Source of the DNA: Parcubacteria group bacterium GW2011_GWA2_38_13b
GTDB lineage: Bacteria; Patescibacteriota; Minisyncoccia; GWA2-38-13b
Assembly: GCA_000992445.2 (NCBI GenBank)
Contig: LBUF02000019.1
Span: 10,111-50,335 of the forward strand
DNA length: 40,225 nucleotides
Direction: 5' to 3'
A program made the translations under genes and the position numbers. Below, one piece after another: positions 7,844 through 14,654 of this stretch. Under the pieces are notes generated by a model. It did no database searches. It had not been told where the DNA came from and worked only from the letters and a program-made list of their open reading frames with translations. How positions within the stretch are numbered: the stretch's first letter is position 1; every line of letters begins with the position of its first letter.

Positions 7844-8461
7844 TCATTTCAAACTAAACCGAATCAATTCCTTTCTTACAACATCATCATTGACTTCAAA
7901 TCCTTTTACGTAACTAATTTGTTCGGTATAATCTATGTCTTTAAAATAAACTAATTGCGCCCGAAACATTTTCTCGTTGAATTCGGAACCGAAAATTAGT
8001 TTAGCTCGTTTTATAACCCGACCAATACCGTAATTTTTCATAATAAAGTAAAGATCAATGTAATCTTTCCATCTCGCTCTCCGGCCCAAAGCGTACGCTT
8101 TCATTGCCGCCAATGTCAATAAATCCGGCATTTTTATTATATTATCAAATTTTTCTGAAAAATTTATCTTAAAAGGATAATGAAAAAAAGTAAATCTTAC
8201 TTTATTGATAATTAAAGTATATTGGCCATCCTCGTCTCTGATAACTTTATCTATTTTATTAAACTTCAAAATTATTTTTCTGATTTTCAAGTTTTGAAAT
8301 TCTTTATCGGTAAAAATATCGAAGTCGACCGAACGGCGATGACCAATTAAAAGAGCAACAGCTGTTCCGCCAACCAAACCAAAATCTTTGGAAAACGATT
8401 TAACGAGCGGCAAAAGTTCCATTTGTTCTTTTATTAAAATTTCGGGGTGTATTTTAGGCAT
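7844..8461 (-). CDS. nucleotidyltransferase of the AbiEii/AbiGii toxin family
   Basis: A 205-residue minimal nucleotidyltransferase. Residues 31-50, GGTAVALLIGHRRSVDFDIF, give the GG...S-x-D-x-D catalytic site with Asp46 and Asp48 as metal ligands. The downstream motif KAYALGRRARWKDYIDLYFI (121-140) is the conserved K...R/K-x-x-D-x-x-D of AbiEii-like enzymes. Known relatives are toxins that transfer nucleotides to tRNA and take part in abortive phage infection; that role here is by family inference. Its start overlaps the end of the small gene at 8454-8708 by 8 bases, the usual toxin-antitoxin coupling. The pair is lodged between the two transketolase halves. Confidence 0.78.
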   Translation of the reverse strand: MPKIHPEILIKEQMELLPLVKSFSKDFGLVGGTAVALLIGHRRSVDFDIFTDKEFQNLKIRKIILKFNKIDKVIRDEDGQYTLIINKVRFTFFHYPFKINFSEKFDNIIKMPDLLTLAAMKAYALGRRARWKDYIDLYFIMKNYGIGRVIKRAKLIFGSEFNEKMFRAQLVYFKDIDYTEQISYVKGFEVNDDVVRKELIRFSLK

Positions 8462-8708
8462 ATTGTTTAAAATACAATTTAAAATAATTTATTATTTTAG
8501 AATCATAATTGATTCTTTTTTGTTTTAATTGTTTTTTAAAAATATCGGCAACTTTTTTAACCCCCAGTATAGAAATTAATTCTTTGATGTCCCCGAAATC
8601 ACCGTCATTCAAAGTATGCTCTACGATACTTTCTTGCGAAAGACGCTCAATGTCCTTGACATACCAAACAAGATATGGCCTTTGTTTTATAAAATTATTG
8701 ATAGTCAT
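8454..8708 (-). CDS. small DUF6922-like protein, probable antitoxin partner
   Basis: An 84-residue protein: TINNFIKQRPYLVWYVKD, then SQESIVEHTLNDGDFGDIKELISILG. The layout (a short helix pair opening with a W-Y motif, then an 'N-x-G-x-x-x-D-x-x-x-L' stretch) resembles DUF6922-type partners that commonly precede AbiEii nucleotidyltransferases. It has no recognisable winged-helix antitoxin domain of the AbiEi type. It overlaps the downstream toxin-like gene by 8 bases. Antitoxin function is inferred from position only. Confidence 0.55.
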   Translation of the reverse strand: MTINNFIKQRPYLVWYVKDIERLSQESIVEHTLNDGDFGDIKELISILGVKKVADIFKKQLKQKRINYDSKIINYFKLYFKQYA

Positions 8709-8755
8709 AGATAGATATTTTTTCTAACAATTTTATTTATTATACGAATAATGAT

Positions 8756-9598
8756 TTACTCGTGTTCGCTCTTTATCTTACCCCTTAATGTCCTTAATTG
8801 GTGCAATGCCGCTTTCGCTTCTTCCTGGCCCGGCGACTTGCCGTGCCACGCGAAATCAAATTCCATAAAATCTACTCCTTTGCCGGGAATCGTATGCGCG
8901 ATAATGCAAACGGGTTTTTCAAAAATCGCTTTCGCTTCATTGCAAGCGTCAATTATCGCTTCCATATTATGACCATCAACATCAATGACATGCCAATTAA
9001 ACGCCTCGTATTTGGCGCGTAAAGGTTCAAGTGGCATAATATCTTCGGTGTAGCCGTCAATTTGAATATTATTACGATCAATTATCAGCGTTAAATTATC
9101 CAATCTATGCTTTCCCGCCCATAAAACCGATTCCCACCAAACTCCGCTATCATGCTCTCCATCCGAACCAAGACAATAAACAAAATTCTTCTTTTTGTCC
9201 ATTCTCAATCCATAAGCCAGTCCGCAAGCCTGTCCTAAACCGGAACCCAGCGGTCCCGAAGAAAACTCTATCCCGGGCAATGATTCACTATGCGGATGAC
9301 CCTGTAAGCGCGTGCCAAATTTACGCAAAGTCATTAATTCTTTCTTTGAAAAATAACCGGCGTGCGCCATAGTGGCGTATTGCACCGGACAAATATGCCC
9401 ATTGGATAAAACCAAATAATCGCGCTCGTCCCATTTCGGATTTTTGGGATTATGCTTTAAAATATCAAAATAAAGCGCGGTAAAAACATCGGCCATGCCA
9501 AGGGGACCGGCCGAGTGGCCGGAACCGGCCTCCAAAAGCATTTTTATTATATCTTCACGAATTTCATTCGCCTTTTTTTCTAATTCTTTTATAATCAT
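8756..9598 (-). CDS. tkt: transketolase, N-terminal subunit (split enzyme)
   Basis: A 280-residue protein covering the diphosphate-binding domain. SGHSAGPLGMADV (26-38), RDYLVLSNGHICPVQYA (59-75) and EFSSGPLGSGLGQACG (111-126) are characteristic. The thiamine diphosphate/Mg motif runs from GSDGE (144-148) to RNN (175-177). HTIPGKGVDFME is the usual substrate-channel block near the C-terminus. It needs the C-terminal half at 5802-6809 to be active. Encoded 17 bases downstream of the metal permease and about 50 bases upstream of the toxin-antitoxin-like pair. Confidence 0.93.
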   Translation of the reverse strand: MIIKELEKKANEIREDIIKMLLEAGSGHSAGPLGMADVFTALYFDILKHNPKNPKWDERDYLVLSNGHICPVQYATMAHAGYFSKKELMTLRKFGTRLQGHPHSESLPGIEFSSGPLGSGLGQACGLAYGLRMDKKKNFVYCLGSDGEHDSGVWWESVLWAGKHRLDNLTLIIDRNNIQIDGYTEDIMPLEPLRAKYEAFNWHVIDVDGHNMEAIIDACNEAKAIFEKPVCIIAHTIPGKGVDFMEFDFAWHGKSPGQEEAKAALHQLRTLRGKIKSEHE

Positions 9599-9615
9599 AA
9601 GTATAGATTAAAAAT

Positions 9616-10380
9616 TTAATTTCTTTTCCATTTTAACATTAAAACGAATATAAATACAGCGACAAGAACGATGGCCGCGCCGGACGGAAAAGCGAATATG
9701 TCGCTCAAAATAATGCCTAAAACAGCGCTAAAACCGCCGATAATCGCCGCCCCGTAAGAATATTGATTAAAAGTTTTAGTGGCATTTTTGGAAGCGGCCG
9801 CGGGAATAATTACCAACGCGCCCATAAGCAAAGAACCGACAAATTTTACTCCAAGCGCCACCACCGCCGCCACCATTAATAAGTATGCCAAATTGTAAAA
9901 ATCCGTGTTTATCCCCCTTGATCGCGCCAAATCATCGGAAACAACGCTAAAAATCACTTTTTTGGAAATAAATTTAGTGAAGAAAAAAATAACGATTGAA
10001 AAAATAACTATTAACGGTAAATCAAATGATCGAATACTGGAAATATCGCCAAACAACGCTTCGATGAGTTCCGGCTCCGGCGTAATTAAAATACCGACGG
10101 CAAGACTGGCGGTAAATATTATGCCAACAAGATTTTCAACCGGAAGTTTGGTTATTTTCTCAAGTTTCCAAATTATGAAAATCCCAAAAACAAGAAAAAA
10201 TAAAGCGCCTATGAAAGGATTAAAATCGTAGACGAGGCCAAGCGCCATACCGGGCAAAGCGACGTGAGAAAGCGCGTCACCGACCAAACTCATTCTTTTC
10301 ATAACCATTATCGCGCCCAAATAACCGGCGGTTCCGCCGACAAAAAAACCGATTAAAATTGTAATGTATAAATCCGACAT
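9616..10380 (-). CDS. metal ABC transporter permease (ZnuB/MntB type)
   Basis: A 254-residue polytopic protein of the ABC-3 permease family with about seven to eight hydrophobic segments. The N-terminal GGTAGYLGAIMVMKRMSLVG and DALSHVALPGMALG blocks are the conserved core that faces the metal path, and LVGSLLMGALVIIPAA-like sequence (about 180-196) marks the late conserved segment. It moves zinc, manganese or iron inward together with the ATPase encoded 3 bases upstream (10384-11121). No periplasmic or lipoprotein binding component is present in the window, nor a Fur-type regulator. Metal specificity cannot be decided. Confidence 0.88.
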   Translation of the reverse strand: MSDLYITILIGFFVGGTAGYLGAIMVMKRMSLVGDALSHVALPGMALGLVYDFNPFIGALFFLVFGIFIIWKLEKITKLPVENLVGIIFTASLAVGILITPEPELIEALFGDISSIRSFDLPLIVIFSIVIFFFTKFISKKVIFSVVSDDLARSRGINTDFYNLAYLLMVAAVVALGVKFVGSLLMGALVIIPAAASKNATKTFNQYSYGAAIIGGFSAVLGIILSDIFAFPSGAAIVLVAVFIFVLMLKWKRN

Positions 10381-10383
10381 ACT

Positions 10384-11121
10384 TTACTTTTCTTTATGTT
10401 TATGCGCATATTGACCCTTTATATGATGATGTAAAACCGCCTCTTCGCCGTAAAGCAACTGCAAGCTTTCGGTCGTCAGAGCATGAATCGGATGGCCGTA
10501 ACAAACCTGCTTCTTGTTGAGGCAAAGCACTTTATCCGCGTATTTATTAACAACATTCAAGTCGTGGGAAATCAACACAACGGCAAAGCCCTTTATTTTT
10601 TGAAGGTTTGAAAGCACCTTATAAACATTGTCTTCGTTGCCCATATCAACGCCGGCTGTCGGTTCGTCAAAAAGCAAAACATCGGGATTGCTCGCCAAAG
10701 CGGAAGCTATTAAAACGCGCTGAAATTCTCCGCTGGAAAGCGCGCCGATTTTTTCCTTAAAAATATTCGGATATTTGTCTTCTCCGGCAACAGTCATACC
10801 AACGCCCATAAGACGCAATAAAACTTTCGCGTTTTTAATATCAATGTCCTGCAAATCAAAAAAATCGCCGATACTTAACGGAAAATCTTTTTCTATTGAA
10901 ATTTTCTGCGGAACATATCCTATTTTCACTCCATTTTCCCATTGGATTTTCCCTTTATACGTCAAAAGGCCCAAAAGGGCCCTGAAAAGAATTGTTTTAC
11001 CGGCGCCATTCGGACCGATAATCGCCAATGTTTCATTTTTTTCCACTTGAAAATTAAGATTTTCTACAATCTCTCTTCCTTCAATTGAAATTTTTAAATT
11101 TTCTACGATAAGCAAGCTCAT
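10384..11121 (-). CDS. metal ABC transporter ATP-binding protein (ZnuC/MntA type)
   Basis: A 245-residue ABC ATPase: Walker A GPNGAGKT (36-43), Q-loop near VPQK, signature LSSGEFQRV (128-136), Walker B VLLFDEP (148-154) and H-loop His186. The C-terminus is histidine-rich (HHHIKGQYAHKHKEK), common in zinc-transport ATPases. I chose the ATG at 11121, giving MSLLIVENLKI, which aligns with the family start. An in-frame GTG at 11175 would add 18 residues, but that stretch is encoded by a palindromic element (11122-11187). No ribosome binding site is seen upstream. It pairs with the permease gene 3 bases downstream. Confidence 0.9.
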   Translation of the reverse strand: MSLLIVENLKISIEGREIVENLNFQVEKNETLAIIGPNGAGKTILFRALLGLLTYKGKIQWENGVKIGYVPQKISIEKDFPLSIGDFFDLQDIDIKNAKVLLRLMGVGMTVAGEDKYPNIFKEKIGALSSGEFQRVLIASALASNPDVLLFDEPTAGVDMGNEDNVYKVLSNLQKIKGFAVVLISHDLNVVNKYADKVLCLNKKQVCYGHPIHALTTESLQLLYGEEAVLHHHIKGQYAHKHKEK

Positions 11122-11187
11122 ACCAATTTTGTTGAAATTTTGGAGCGAAACTTTGTTGAGCGAACAAAATTTCACTACAAAATTGAG
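11122..11187. repeat. family-2 palindromic element, copy A
   Basis: An imperfect palindrome built on AATTTTGT..GAAATTTTG and its inverse ACAAAATTTC..ACAAAATT. It aligns over its whole length with the element at 34321-34383. It abuts the start codon of the metal ABC ATPase gene. Confidence 0.7.
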
Positions 11188-11228
11188 TACCCCGTTAAAT
11201 GGCGGCTATCGCCTATCTAATGGGGTAA
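11188..11228. repeat. family-1 palindromic element, copy 2 (short form)
   Basis: TACCCCGTTAAATGGCGG at the left and CTATCTAATGGGGTAAA inverted at the right, with an inner hairpin GGCGGCTATCGCC. Its right end supplies the last residues (LPH) and TAG stop of rpe. Confidence 0.7.
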
Positions 11229-11930
11229 AGGTTTTGTTGCCAAAAATTCATCTCCGCCAACTGGCGGATCGAATTTTTGGACAAAGCCCTTTAATTCTTT
11301 AATAGCCGCCCCTATTCCTTGCCGATGTTTGTATATAAAACTGCCTGCCGCTAAAATATCCGCTCCGACCGCGATAACTTTTCCTGCCGTTTCCACATTT
11401 ATGCCGCCGTCAACCTCAACGCGTTTTTCCGGAAAATTATTTTTAAAATCTCCTACTTTCAATAAAACGGTTTCAATAAATTTTTGACCGCCAAAACCCG
11501 GCTCTACGGTCATCATAAAAACAATATCAATTTTATCCAAATACGATCCTAAAACACTCCATGGAGTCGCAGGATTTATCGCTACGGAAAATTCCAATCC
11601 GGCATTTTTTACTTTATCAACAATTTCACCAATCTTATCCAAATGCCCAATAAAAGATTCATAATGAACAATAATTCTTTTCACGCCGCTCTCAATCCAT
11701 TCATTGATACTTTTCCACGGCTCCATTATCATTAAATGCGCCTCAATTTTAACTTTCCACTTTTTACTTTCAACTTTCAACTCAACGGGATTATTCCATG
11801 TTTTATTAGATACAAATTTTCCGTCCATAATATCCAATTGCGCCCAATCCGCAAATCCCTCCACTTGTTTTATTTTTTCATGGAGTTCGTCAAAACTTTT
11901 CGCTATTATCGCCGGTATAATTTCCACCAT
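11217..11930 (-). CDS. rpe: ribulose-phosphate 3-epimerase
   Basis: A 237-residue TIM-barrel enzyme that interconverts ribulose 5-phosphate and xylulose 5-phosphate. AQLDIMDGKFVSN (30-42) carries catalytic Asp33 and metal-site residues, EAHLMI (63-68) the metal-binding His65, MTVEPGFGGQKFIE the mid-barrel phosphate loop, and EVDGGI the second catalytic Asp. The conserved fold ends near residue 215 (AAIKELKGF). The last 22 residues are encoded by two consecutive palindromes and the stop codon is inside the second. A lysine-rich stretch at 52-60 (VESKKWKVK) lies where the family normally has a shorter loop. It starts 4 bases after the upstream coiled-coil gene. Confidence 0.92.
   Translation of the reverse strand: MVEIIPAIIAKSFDELHEKIKQVEGFADWAQLDIMDGKFVSNKTWNNPVELKVESKKWKVKIEAHLMIMEPWKSINEWIESGVKRIIVHYESFIGHLDKIGEIVDKVKNAGLEFSVAINPATPWSVLGSYLDKIDIVFMMTVEPGFGGQKFIETVLLKVGDFKNNFPEKRVEVDGGINVETAGKVIAVGADILAAGSFIYKHRQGIGAAIKELKGFVQKFDPPVGGDEFLATKPLPH
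11240..11280. repeat. hairpin element in the 3' end of rpe
   Basis: An almost perfect inverted repeat with arms of 19 and 18 bases (11240-11258 and 11263-11280) around AACT: CCAAAAATTC..CTCCGCC and GGCGGATCGAATTTTTGG. It is translated in frame as part of the Rpe tail (FDPPVGGDEFL). Confidence 0.7.
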
Positions 11931-11934
11931 ATAT

Positions 11935-12234
11935 TTACTGCATTTCTTTTTTTTGATTTTTTAAAACCGCCACTTCTCTCTCCAGAAAACCGATTCTATT
12001 ATTCAAATCTTCCAGTTCGTGCTTTTTATTTCCAAATTCTATGGATATTTCTCGAAAAATTTCTTTTAAATTTTTATGTAACTTATCAATCTCCTCGGGC
12101 ATATTCAACATACGATACGCCCTGTCCATTGCCGGCGTTTCTTTGTTTTTCACTTTTTTTTCAACTCCTTCATCCTTATTTTCACCGATAAATTGTTTTT
12201 TAAAAAATCCGTCTATTTTTTCGAATAATGGCAT
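11935..12234 (-). CDS. small coiled-coil protein
   Basis: A 99-residue soluble protein of unknown function. After a basic N-terminus (MPLFEKIDGFFKKQF) and a charged linker come heptad-like repeats from about residue 48 to 97 (MPEEIDKLHKNLKEIFREIS, then ELEDLNNRIGFLEREVAVLK), suggesting a dimeric coiled coil. It is encoded between rpiB and rpe on the same strand, 4 bases before rpe, so it is co-transcribed with pentose-phosphate genes. I see no catalytic motif. Confidence 0.6.
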   Translation of the reverse strand: MPLFEKIDGFFKKQFIGENKDEGVEKKVKNKETPAMDRAYRMLNMPEEIDKLHKNLKEIFREISIEFGNKKHELEDLNNRIGFLEREVAVLKNQKKEMQ

Positions 12235-12243
12235 AAATTAATA

Positions 12244-12293
12244 AACGGCCATTTAACGATGCTTTTAATCAATCATCGAAAAAGACCGTTTTA
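12244..12293. repeat. inverted repeat between rpiB and the coiled-coil gene
   Basis: Arms AAACGGCCATTTAACGATG and CATCGAAAAAGACCGTTTT pair imperfectly around a 12-base loop. It begins directly after the rpiB stop. It could attenuate or stabilise the transcript; there is no clear U-tract for termination toward the next gene. Confidence 0.5.
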
Positions 12294-12295
12294 TG

Positions 12296-12745
12296 TTATT
12301 GATCTATTTTTTTTATTCTTCTTATATGCTTTTCTCCATCACTAAACGGGGTTTCCAACCAAAGTTTAACTAATTTTTTTGCTTTTCTGATACTCAATGC
12401 TCTCGCGCCTAACGATATTACATTGGCGTTATTATGTTCGCGCGACATTTTAGCGCTATACTTATCATAGACTAATGCCGCCCTTACGCCATTGATCCTG
12501 TTCGCCGCCATCGCTTCACCCTGCCCGGAACCGCCGATAACAATTCCCCTGCTATTTTCCCGACATTGAGCAATAACCTTGGCGACAGGAATTATAAAGT
12601 CCGGATAATCATCATTTTCATCAAATCTATAAGCTCCCATATCCTCAACATCATAACCCAAGTCAAGAAGAAATATCTTTAATTCTTCCTTTAACTTGAA
12701 CCCGGCATGATCCGTCCCGATGTATATTTTTACTCCATTAGACAT
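12296..12745 (-). CDS. rpiB: ribose-5-phosphate isomerase B
   Basis: A 149-residue RpiB. TDHAGFKLKEEL (11-22) is the phosphate/substrate motif, and VIGGSGQGEAMAANR (69-83) the active-site loop. In the E. coli-type enzyme this loop carries a catalytic Cys (CGTG); here the position is Gly and Glu77 is present, as in the actinobacterial type that uses a Glu base. HNNANVISLGAR is the C-terminal motif. It interconverts ribose 5-phosphate and ribulose 5-phosphate, feeding rpe and transketolase encoded downstream. A good ribosome binding site AAGGAGG lies 9 bases before the ATG at 12745, in contrast to most neighbours. Confidence 0.92.
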   Translation of the reverse strand: MSNGVKIYIGTDHAGFKLKEELKIFLLDLGYDVEDMGAYRFDENDDYPDFIIPVAKVIAQCRENSRGIVIGGSGQGEAMAANRINGVRAALVYDKYSAKMSREHNNANVISLGARALSIRKAKKLVKLWLETPFSDGEKHIRRIKKIDQ

Positions 12746-12790
12746 TTTTTATTCCTCCTTAAATATCTTTATTTTAACTACTGCTATTTA

Positions 12791-13189
12791 CTATACACGC
12801 GCCGATGGCTGACTTTCCAATTGGATGATCCGCGCTTCATGATCTTCCATTTTATCATCAACTCTTCTATAAGACACCGTATGCGCCGCTTGTTCCTCCC
12901 GTATTATTTTCAGCTCCTTGATTATCTTGTCATTACTCGTAAGCACCTCATCGCGGCTATTTATCACTTCCTCGCGAAGTTGTCTTAATTCCCCTTTTGT
13001 TGCCAAACCAACGATTATTGTTGCCAAACCGGCAACGGCTTCTTTCAGCTCATCCTTTGTTGCCAAACCGGCAACGGCTTCTTTCAGCTCATCCTTTGTT
13101 GCCAAACGCTCTTTTATATCGTTAAAATCTTGCTGAATAACAACAGCCAATTTACCTAAAGTCATTTTTTGTTTTTTTATTTTTTTCAT
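12791..13189 (-). CDS. coiled-coil protein with tandem 13-residue repeats
   Basis: A 132-residue, highly charged helical protein. Residues about 30-56 contain two identical 13-residue repeats (LATKDELKEAVAG type) plus partial ones on each side, followed by a long helix (LRQLREEVINSRDE and IIKELKIIREEQAAH). The repeat is mirrored at DNA level by a 39-base unit (13021-13098). Such proteins are frequent in CPR genomes, but function is unknown. The reading frame opens at ATG 13189 without a clear ribosome binding site. A family-1 palindrome separates it from the glutamate dehydrogenase gene upstream. Confidence 0.6.
   Translation of the reverse strand: MKKIKKQKMTLGKLAVVIQQDFNDIKERLATKDELKEAVAGLATKDELKEAVAGLATIIVGLATKGELRQLREEVINSRDEVLTSNDKIIKELKIIREEQAAHTVSYRRVDDKMEDHEARIIQLESQPSARV
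13021..13107. repeat. 39-base tandem repeat inside the coiled-coil gene
   Basis: Two identical 39-base units (13021-13059 and 13060-13098) beginning TTGCCAAACCGGCAACGGCT, then a 9-base partial unit. A more diverged partial copy lies just before, near 13000. 39 bases is 13 codons, so unit number can change without a frameshift. Confidence 0.85.
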
Positions 13190-13210
13190 ACCGTATATAG
13201 ATTAAATTTG

Positions 13211-13314
13211 TATACTCCGTTAGAAATTTTCGTTTTTTATAATTTCATCTCCATTAATTAGCACCGTCCCATTAAAAGATTCCCCCAACGGAACAAATTT
13301 CTAACGGGGTAAAT
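13211..13314. repeat. family-1 palindromic element, copy 3 (long form)
   Basis: Left end TATACTCCGTTAGAAATTT, right end AAATTTCTAACGGGGTAAAT inverted, about 65 bases of AT-rich filler between. It fills most of the spacer between the glutamate dehydrogenase and coiled-coil genes. Confidence 0.7.
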
Positions 13315-13341
13315 AAAAGTTTATACCGCTATTTTAACATC

Positions 13342-14652
13342 CTAAAACCCGCCGCGCAAATTCATTGCCCTTGATATTCTTTCAATGGCAAGAATATAAG
13401 CGGCCGTCCGCATATCGGTATTATATTTTTCAACAATTTTAATGACATCTGCTAAACTGCCTGCCATTAATTTATGAAGCTTTGACAATACCGCCCCTTC
13501 TTCCCATTGATCTCCCTGAAGATTCTGCATCCACTCAAAATAACTTACAACGATACCGCCGGCATTAGCTAAAATATCCGGAATCATCAAAACCCCTCTT
13601 TTTTTCAATATTTCATCAGCTTCCGGATTTATCGGTCCATTGGCCATTTCCAAAATAATTTTCGCTTTAATTTTTCCGGCATTTTCTTTGGTGATTTGAT
13701 TTTCCAGAGCCGCCGGAATCAAAATATCCACATCGGATTCCAGGAGATCTTTATTGGAAATTACCTTATAATTTCCCTGCGCTTCGCACATATTGCCGAC
13801 ACAATAACATCCCGATACCGTTCCCGTTTTCTTAACGCAATCGATAACTTCAAAAATATTAAATCCATGTTCACTTCGTATTCCGCCTTGAACATCGGAA
13901 ATTGCCGTTATCTTAAATCCCTCCTTATAAAGCGCTTGCGCTATCGAAGAACCGACATTGCCAAAACCCTGAATTGCTACGGTTAATTTTGAAAAATCAG
14001 AATGATCGCCCATTAAACGAATAGGGCATTTATTTTTTCCTTTTTCAAATTTATCGCAAAAATAATTTTTTTTCAAAAAATCAATCAAGACAAATGCACC
14101 GCCAACCCCTGTCGCGTTCTCACGACCGTATGAACCGCCTATTTCAACCGGCTTCCCCGTAATAACCGCCGGGGAAAAATTATCCGTTATCTTACTGTAT
14201 TCATCCATCATCCATGCCATAATTTGCGCATTCGTATTTACATCCGGCGCCGGAATATCTTTCCATGGCCCGATGTTTTTATAAATCGCTTTGATATATC
14301 CCCTGCTAAGCGATTCAAGTTCTTTTTGCGAAAGTTTAAACGGATCCACCGCGATTCCGCCCTTTGCTCCACCCAGCGGTATATTCATTACTGCCGCTTT
14401 TAATGCCATCCAAACCGCCAAAGCCTTCATCTCGTCCAAATTAACGCCCGGATGAAATCTTATGCCGCCTTTAAACGGCCCGCGCGCGTTATTATATTGA
14501 ACTCTCCAACCCTTATATTTTTTCCCTCCGGCCGATACCTTGAATTCTAAAATTTTTTGCGGTTTTTTAAGTTTCTCCAAAACACCGCCGTCAATGCCTA
14601 AAAATTTTAAAGTTTCTTCAATTTTATTTATGGTGGATTTATATAATTGCAT
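13342..14652 (-). CDS. gdhA: Glu/Leu/Phe/Val dehydrogenase (glutamate dehydrogenase type)
   Basis: A 436-residue NAD(P)-dependent amino-acid dehydrogenase. NNARGPFKGGIRFHPGV (54-70) and IPLGGAKGGI (91-100, catalytic Lys97) form the substrate pocket, with PAPDVNT (135-141) supplying the catalytic Asp. The Rossmann fold begins at VAIQGFGNVGSS (225-236), and PAALENQIT and NAGGIVVSYFEW follow. The most likely reaction is reversible deamination of glutamate to 2-oxoglutarate. An unusual cluster CYCVGNMC (282-289) sits in the coenzyme domain and could bind a metal or form a disulfide. The gene begins 2 bases after thioredoxin reductase, so the two are surely co-transcribed. Confidence 0.88.
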   Translation of the reverse strand: MQLYKSTINKIEETLKFLGIDGGVLEKLKKPQKILEFKVSAGGKKYKGWRVQYNNARGPFKGGIRFHPGVNLDEMKALAVWMALKAAVMNIPLGGAKGGIAVDPFKLSQKELESLSRGYIKAIYKNIGPWKDIPAPDVNTNAQIMAWMMDEYSKITDNFSPAVITGKPVEIGGSYGRENATGVGGAFVLIDFLKKNYFCDKFEKGKNKCPIRLMGDHSDFSKLTVAIQGFGNVGSSIAQALYKEGFKITAISDVQGGIRSEHGFNIFEVIDCVKKTGTVSGCYCVGNMCEAQGNYKVISNKDLLESDVDILIPAALENQITKENAGKIKAKIILEMANGPINPEADEILKKRGVLMIPDILANAGGIVVSYFEWMQNLQGDQWEEGAVLSKLHKLMAGSLADVIKIVEKYNTDMRTAAYILAIERISRAMNLRGGF

Positions 14653-14654
14653 AA

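Noticed and set aside
13021-13107. CRISPR array
   Set aside because: The 39-base units are directly adjacent with no spacers and lie in a coiled-coil gene. The Cas4-like nuclease elsewhere has no other cas genes near it.
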